Of a stretch of DNA of 17,320 nt, positions 14,123 through 17,320 are shown one piece after another. Source of the stretch: CAZLYX01 sp964563885 (GTDB lineage Bacteria > Pseudomonadota > Gammaproteobacteria > Burkholderiales > Neisseriaceae); NCBI GenBank assembly GCA_964563885.1, contig CAZLYX010000045.1:1-17320 (forward strand), in the 5' to 3' direction. The position numbers and the translations under genes are program-made. How positions within the stretch are numbered: the first letter of the stretch is position 1; every line of letters begins with the position of its first letter. The notes beneath the pieces were generated by a model. The model made no database searches. It was not told the origin of the DNA and saw nothing but the letters and a program-made list of their open reading frames with translations.

Positions 14123-14146
14123 AAAAAGGCAGAAAAATCTGCCTTT
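14123..14146 (-). terminator. Intrinsic terminator of dnaJ
   Basis: AAAGGCAGA and TCTGCCTTT (14125-14133, 14138-14146), 9-bp perfect stem with 4-base loop; on the minus strand followed by TTCTTT. It lies 22 bases after the dnaJ stop. Confidence 0.9.
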
Positions 14147-14167
14147 AGCTTGGTTTAAGTAAGCACA

Positions 14168-15310
14168 TTAATCAAAGATGTCGCGCACTTTATCAAAGAA
14201 TGATTTCTGACGCGGGGTTTGTGAACGACCTAAGCCAGTAGAGATTTTTTCAAACTCTTCCAGTAATTCTTTTTGGCGATCAGTCAGATCAATTGGCGTT
14301 TCCACTGAAACATGGCAATACAAATCACCAACAGCACTAGAGCGCAGCGATTTAATACCTTTACCTTTAACGCGCATACGGCGACCAGTTTGAGTTTCTT
14401 TGGGTATGGTGAGTTTTACTTTGCCTACTAATGTGGGCACTTCCACTTCGCCGCCTAAAGCAGCAGTAGTGAAGCTGATGGGCAATTCGCAATGTAAATC
14501 TAAGCCATTGCGCTCAAAGGTTTTGTGTTCTTTAACGCGGATAACCACATATAAATCACCGTTAGGCGCGCCGCGTAAACCTGGTTCACCCTCACCACTT
14601 AAGCGGATACGTTGGCCTTCTTCAATCCCTGCTGGAATCGACACTTCAACCGTTTTGCTGGTGCGTACACGGCCTTCGCCACGACATTTCAAGCAAGGTT
14701 CTTTTATTTCTTGGCCACTACCGTGACAGCTTGGGCAAGTTTGCTGCATCTGAAAAATCGCTTGACGCACATGGATGACACCGCTGCCGCGACAAGTAGA
14801 GCAGGTGCTGGCTGAAGTGCCAGGTTTTGCACCGCTGCCATGGCAAAGATCGCATTCTTCGTGGGTGGGTACCGTGATGCGTTTTTTAACGCCAGCGGCC
14901 GCTTCTTCTAAGCTAATTTCCAAGCCATATTGCAAGTCTGCACCTTGTTGGCTTTGCTGGCGAGCACTGCCACCGCTACCGCCACCACCAGGCGCTCCAC
15001 CAAACATTTGGCTGAAAATATCACCAAAGTCAAAACCTTGTGCGCCGCTAAAACCACCACCAAAGCCGCCGCTGCCCATATTAGGGTCAACGCCAGCATG
15101 GCCGTATTGGTCGTAGGCAGTTTTTTTCTCTTTATCAGACAGAATATCGTAGGCTTTTTGAACTTCTTTGAATTTGTCTTCTGATGCTTTGTTATCGGGG
15201 TTGCGATCTGGATGGTATTTCATTGCCAGTTTACGATAGGCTTTTTTAATATCTTCATCGCTGGCGCTGCGTGCAACGCCCAGTGTTTCGTAAAAGTCTT
15301 GATTGCTCAT
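14168..15310 (-). CDS. dnaJ: Chaperone DnaJ (Hsp40)
   Basis: Co-chaperone that binds unfolded proteins and stimulates DnaK ATPase. 380 residues, the usual length. J domain 1-70 with HPD at 33-35 (MKYHPDRNPDN); Gly/Phe-rich region about 76-118; zinc domain with four CxxCxGxG repeats at Cys153/156, Cys170/173, Cys192/195 and Cys206/209 (CDLCHGSG, CSTCRGSG, CPSCHGSG, CLKCRGEG); then the C-terminal substrate-binding domains (PAGIEEGQRIRLSGEGE). It is monocistronic here with no dnaK next to it. No obvious Shine-Dalgarno is seen before ATG 15310. A heat-shock-type promoter lies just upstream. Confidence 0.98.
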   Translation of the reverse strand: MSNQDFYETLGVARSASDEDIKKAYRKLAMKYHPDRNPDNKASEDKFKEVQKAYDILSDKEKKTAYDQYGHAGVDPNMGSGGFGGGFSGAQGFDFGDIFSQMFGGAPGGGGSGGSARQQSQQGADLQYGLEISLEEAAAGVKKRITVPTHEECDLCHGSGAKPGTSASTCSTCRGSGVIHVRQAIFQMQQTCPSCHGSGQEIKEPCLKCRGEGRVRTSKTVEVSIPAGIEEGQRIRLSGEGEPGLRGAPNGDLYVVIRVKEHKTFERNGLDLHCELPISFTTAALGGEVEVPTLVGKVKLTIPKETQTGRRMRVKGKGIKSLRSSAVGDLYCHVSVETPIDLTDRQKELLEEFEKISTGLGRSQTPRQKSFFDKVRDIFD

Positions 15311-15352
15311 AATAATTTATGTGGTTCAAATTGATAATCGGGATGCTGCAAA

Positions 15353-15380
15353 AAATGAGGGCAGCTGATGAAATCTCAAG
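15353..15380 (-). promoter_or_regulatory. Sigma32 (RpoH)-type heat-shock promoter for dnaJ
   Basis: Minus strand CTTGAGA (15374-15380) against consensus CTTGAAA (6 of 7), 13-base spacer, then CCTCATTT (15353-15360) against CCCCATnT (one change). Leader about 35 bases. RpoH control of dnaJ is known in Neisseria gonorrhoeae. Confidence 0.65.
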
Positions 15381-15411
15381 TGCTGTTATCAAAAAGATTT
15401 CTGGCAGGGAG

Positions 15412-15417
15412 ATTATA
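15412..15417 (-). promoter_or_regulatory. Possible upstream sigma70 -10 box for dnaJ
   Basis: A perfect TATAAT on the minus strand with a poor -35 (CCAAAA). It may give basal dnaJ expression in addition to the sigma32-type site. Confidence 0.35.
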
Positions 15418-15450
15418 CAAACGGCTTAGATAGATTTTGGTCGTTTTTAA

Positions 15451-15504
15451 AGGCTACCTGAAAGCAAAATGTTGATTAAAGTTAAGGAGCTTTTCAGGTA
15501 GCCT
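15451..15504 (-). terminator. Hairpin of the single inverted DUS with the last array copy; candidate pyk terminator
   Basis: AGGCTACCTGAAA (15451-15463) faces TTTCAGGTAGCCT (15492-15504), a 13-bp stem with a 28-base loop, extendable by GC after a one-base bulge. The minus-strand transcript from pyk meets it after crossing the array; the following run is short (TTTAAAAA), so termination may be weak. Confidence 0.55.
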
Positions 15505-15799
15505 ATTTGTTTCAGGTAGCCTATTTGTTTCAGGTAGCCTATTTGTTTCAGGTAGCCTNNNNNNNNNNNNNNNNNNNNNNNNNNNNNNNNNNNNNNNNNN
15601 NNNNNNNNNNNNNNNNNNNNNNNNNNNNNNNNNNNNNNNNNNNNNNNNNNNNNNNNNNTATTTGTTTCAGGTAGCCTATTTGTTTCAGGTAGCCTATTTG
15701 TTTCAGGTAGCCTATTTGTTTCAGGTAGCCTTTTGTTTCAGGTAGCCTTTTGTTTCAGGTAGCCTTTTGTTTCAGGTAGCCTTTTGTTTCAGGTAGCCT
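15493..15799 (-). repeat. Tandem array of DUS copies (18- and 17-bp units) between pyk and dnaJ
   Basis: Twelve exact TTCAGGTAGCCT copies in one orientation start at 15493, 15511, 15529, 15547, then after the N gap at 15666, 15684, 15702, 15720, 15737, 15754, 15771, 15788. Spacing is 18 bp (unit TATTTGTTTCAGGTAGCC) up to 15720 and 17 bp (one A less) for the last four intervals. The array ends 5 bases before the pyk stop codon. Units are identical apart from that one-base difference. The true copy number is hidden by the gap. Confidence 0.95.
15559..15658. other. Assembly gap of 100 N
   Basis: Exactly 100 undetermined bases inside the array; the round number suggests a placeholder for unknown length, since the repeat on both sides prevents assembly. 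Confidence 0.98.
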
Positions 15800-15804
15800 A
15801 TTTG

Positions 15805-17280
15805 TTATTTAACTTGCCATACTTGCAGCATATTGGTTGAACCTTGTTCATTCATGCTTGAGCCGCTGGTGATGATGTATTGATCGCCACTGCAAATAAT
15901 GCCGCGTTCGGTTAAGGTTTTTTCAGCCTCACACAAAGCTAAGTCATGATTTTTGCTGGTGTCGAGCATCAGCGGCCGCACGCCGCGATACATCGCCATG
16001 CGCCGCTGCACAGCAATGCTGGGTGTGAGCGCATAAATAGGCGTTTGAATACCATATCGACTAATCTGGAAAGCAGTGTTACCGCTTTCAGTGAGCGCAA
16101 CAATGGCTTTGGCAGAAATGAGACGAGCAATGTGAACGGCAGCACTGGCAATGCAGAAATCCACTTTGGTGGTGGCCGCCACTTGGCGCTCGTCTGCGCC
16201 TACCAGTGAATCTTGTTCCGCCTCGGCAGCAGCACAAATAGCAACCATTTGCCGCACAGTTTCAAACGGATATTGCCCAATTGCGGTTTCAGCGCTCAGC
16301 ATCACTGCATCGGTGCCATCTAAAACAGCATTGGCCACATCGCTCACCTCGGCGCGCGTGGGCACAGGGTTGCTGATCATACTCTCCATCATTTGAGTGG
16401 CAGTGATGGTAAAGCGGCGCATTTCGCGGGCGCGTTTAATCATTCGTTTTTGGAGTGCGGGCACTGCCGCGTTGCCCACCTCTACCGCCAAATCGCCGCG
16501 CGCCACCATAATGCCATCGCTGGCCTCAATAATGCTGTCGATATGCTCAATCGCTTCTGCCCGTTCAATTTTAGCCACTAAACCAGGGCGAGTTTTGCTG
16601 CTACCCGCCATCGCCTCTTCAACCAACTGGCGCGCAAGGTCAATATCTGCGGCAGATTTTACAAAGCTAATGGCTAAATAATCACAGCCAATGCTGATGG
16701 CGGTGTTTAGGTCGCGCAAGTCCTTTTCAGTGAGCGCATCAGCACTCAAGCCGCCGCCTTGTTTATTAATGCCTTTATTGCTTTTTAAAACATGATTGTT
16801 GGCAACGGTGGTGAGAATTTCGCTGCCATTGATGCTATCAACGTTCAGCGTAAGCAAACCATCATCAAGCAGCAAAATATCACCTGCTTTGAGATCGTTT
16901 GGCAACTTAGGATAATCAACGCCCACCCGTGCTCGCGTTCCTTCGCCAGCAAAGGCTGCATCTAACAACAGTTTTTCGCCTGCCAACAAAGCAATGCTAT
17001 CGCCCTCAAGCTTGCCCACGCGAATTTTTGGGCCTTGCAAATCGGCCATAATCGCAATTTCATGACCTGTGCGCTTGGCGGCTTCGCGCACAATCAAAGC
17101 ATTTTGTTGATGAAATTCAGTGGTGCCGTGGCTAAAATTAAAGCGCACCACATTTAAGCCGCCCACACGAATCATGTCTTCTAATAAATCAATGTTATTA
17201 CTGGCGGGTCCCAAAGTAGCCACAATTTTAGTGTTGTGACGAATGCGGGTTAGATTGCGTTGTGTGTTCATATTAGCCAT
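15805..17280 (-). CDS. pyk: Pyruvate kinase (PykA type)
   Basis: Converts phosphoenolpyruvate and ADP to pyruvate and ATP. 491 residues. Landmarks: TKIVATLGPAS (17-27), NVVRFNFSHG with Arg46 (43-52), ADLQGPKIRVG (79-89), KGINKQGGG (169-177), the catalytic Lys237 in VAKIERAEA, metal-binding Glu239 and Asp263 (MVARGDLAVEVG, 258-269), and MMESMISNPVPTRAEVSDVANAVLDGTDAVMLSAET. The sequence fits the E. coli PykA group better than PykF. ATG 17280 has no ribosome site; the second ATG at 17271 (residue 4) is an alternative. The gene is monocistronic and transcribes toward the DUS array. Confidence 0.97.
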   Translation of the reverse strand: MANMNTQRNLTRIRHNTKIVATLGPASNNIDLLEDMIRVGGLNVVRFNFSHGTTEFHQQNALIVREAAKRTGHEIAIMADLQGPKIRVGKLEGDSIALLAGEKLLLDAAFAGEGTRARVGVDYPKLPNDLKAGDILLLDDGLLTLNVDSINGSEILTTVANNHVLKSNKGINKQGGGLSADALTEKDLRDLNTAISIGCDYLAISFVKSAADIDLARQLVEEAMAGSSKTRPGLVAKIERAEAIEHIDSIIEASDGIMVARGDLAVEVGNAAVPALQKRMIKRAREMRRFTITATQMMESMISNPVPTRAEVSDVANAVLDGTDAVMLSAETAIGQYPFETVRQMVAICAAAEAEQDSLVGADERQVAATTKVDFCIASAAVHIARLISAKAIVALTESGNTAFQISRYGIQTPIYALTPSIAVQRRMAMYRGVRPLMLDTSKNHDLALCEAEKTLTERGIICSGDQYIITSGSSMNEQGSTNMLQVWQVK

Positions 17281-17296
17281 TTTTTATTTAAAGCAA

Positions 17297-17302
17297 ATCA
17301 TA
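17297..17302 (-). promoter_or_regulatory. Possible -10 box of pyk
   Basis: TATGAT on the minus strand, 5 of 6 to consensus; its -35 would fall outside the window. It would leave only about 10 bases before ATG 17280. Confidence 0.35.
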
Positions 17303-17320
17303 CGGATTAGCACAATGATA

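Noticed and set aside
15493..15799. Array as CRISPR
   Set aside because: Repeats are 17-18 bp with no unique spacers; the unit is a DUS plus a fixed 5-6 base linker.
15493..15799. Array as a coding repeat (six-codon units in 18-bp part)
   Set aside because: Two frames are open in the 18-bp units, but the 17-bp units shift frame, the pyk stop precedes it, and no start with ribosome site is present.

Overview
The window is a 17.3 kb piece of ordinary chromosome from a betaproteobacterium of the family Neisseriaceae. The main evidence is the 12-mer AGGCTACCTGAA. It occurs 26 times exactly by my count, mostly between genes and often as inverted pairs. This matches the DNA uptake sequence (DUS) dialect I know as AG-eikDUS, the Eikenella type. 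The DNA is AT-rich (roughly low-to-mid 40s % G+C by eye), which does not fit Eikenella itself, so I leave the genus open and suggest an AT-rich relative. Nothing looks like phage, an insertion sequence, a plasmid or CRISPR. No tRNA or rRNA was seen.

Layout. 1-639 is the 3' end of recJ. 883-2502 (minus) is a SAM methyltransferase of the lysine-methyltransferase-like, regulatory-domain type. 2721-3074 (plus) is an AhpD-like protein and 3269-3958 (plus) a histidine phosphatase. 4191-6779 (plus) is an obgE-cysS pair. 6910-7278 is a small membrane protein, followed by rpmE (zinc-type L31), a GT83/ArnT-like membrane protein and ubiG. A 46-residue lipoprotein gene lies on the minus strand at 10265-10405. 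Two overlapping plus-strand genes (10713-11662) encode membrane proteins of unknown role. From 11765 to the end everything is on the minus strand: a periplasmic thioredoxin-fold-like protein, pyrB-pyrI, dnaJ and pyk.

How the genes work together. Most are housekeeping genes standing alone or in pairs: translation (obgE, cysS, rpmE), recombination (recJ), ubiquinone (ubiG), pyrimidines (pyrBI), chaperone (dnaJ) and glycolysis (pyk). Transcription units are separated by hairpins, many built from two facing DUS copies that can serve converging genes at once.

Two places deserve most attention. First, between pyk and dnaJ there is a head-to-tail array of at least 12 DUS copies at 17-18 bp spacing, broken by a 100-N assembly gap, with one inverted copy at its far end. 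Second, upstream of pyrB there is a short leader ORF whose stop codon sits in the 5' arm of an intrinsic terminator, preceded by U-rich stretches and a possible pause hairpin. This is the architecture of UTP-sensing attenuation of enterobacterial pyrBI. A sigma32-like promoter before dnaJ is a third useful regulatory call.
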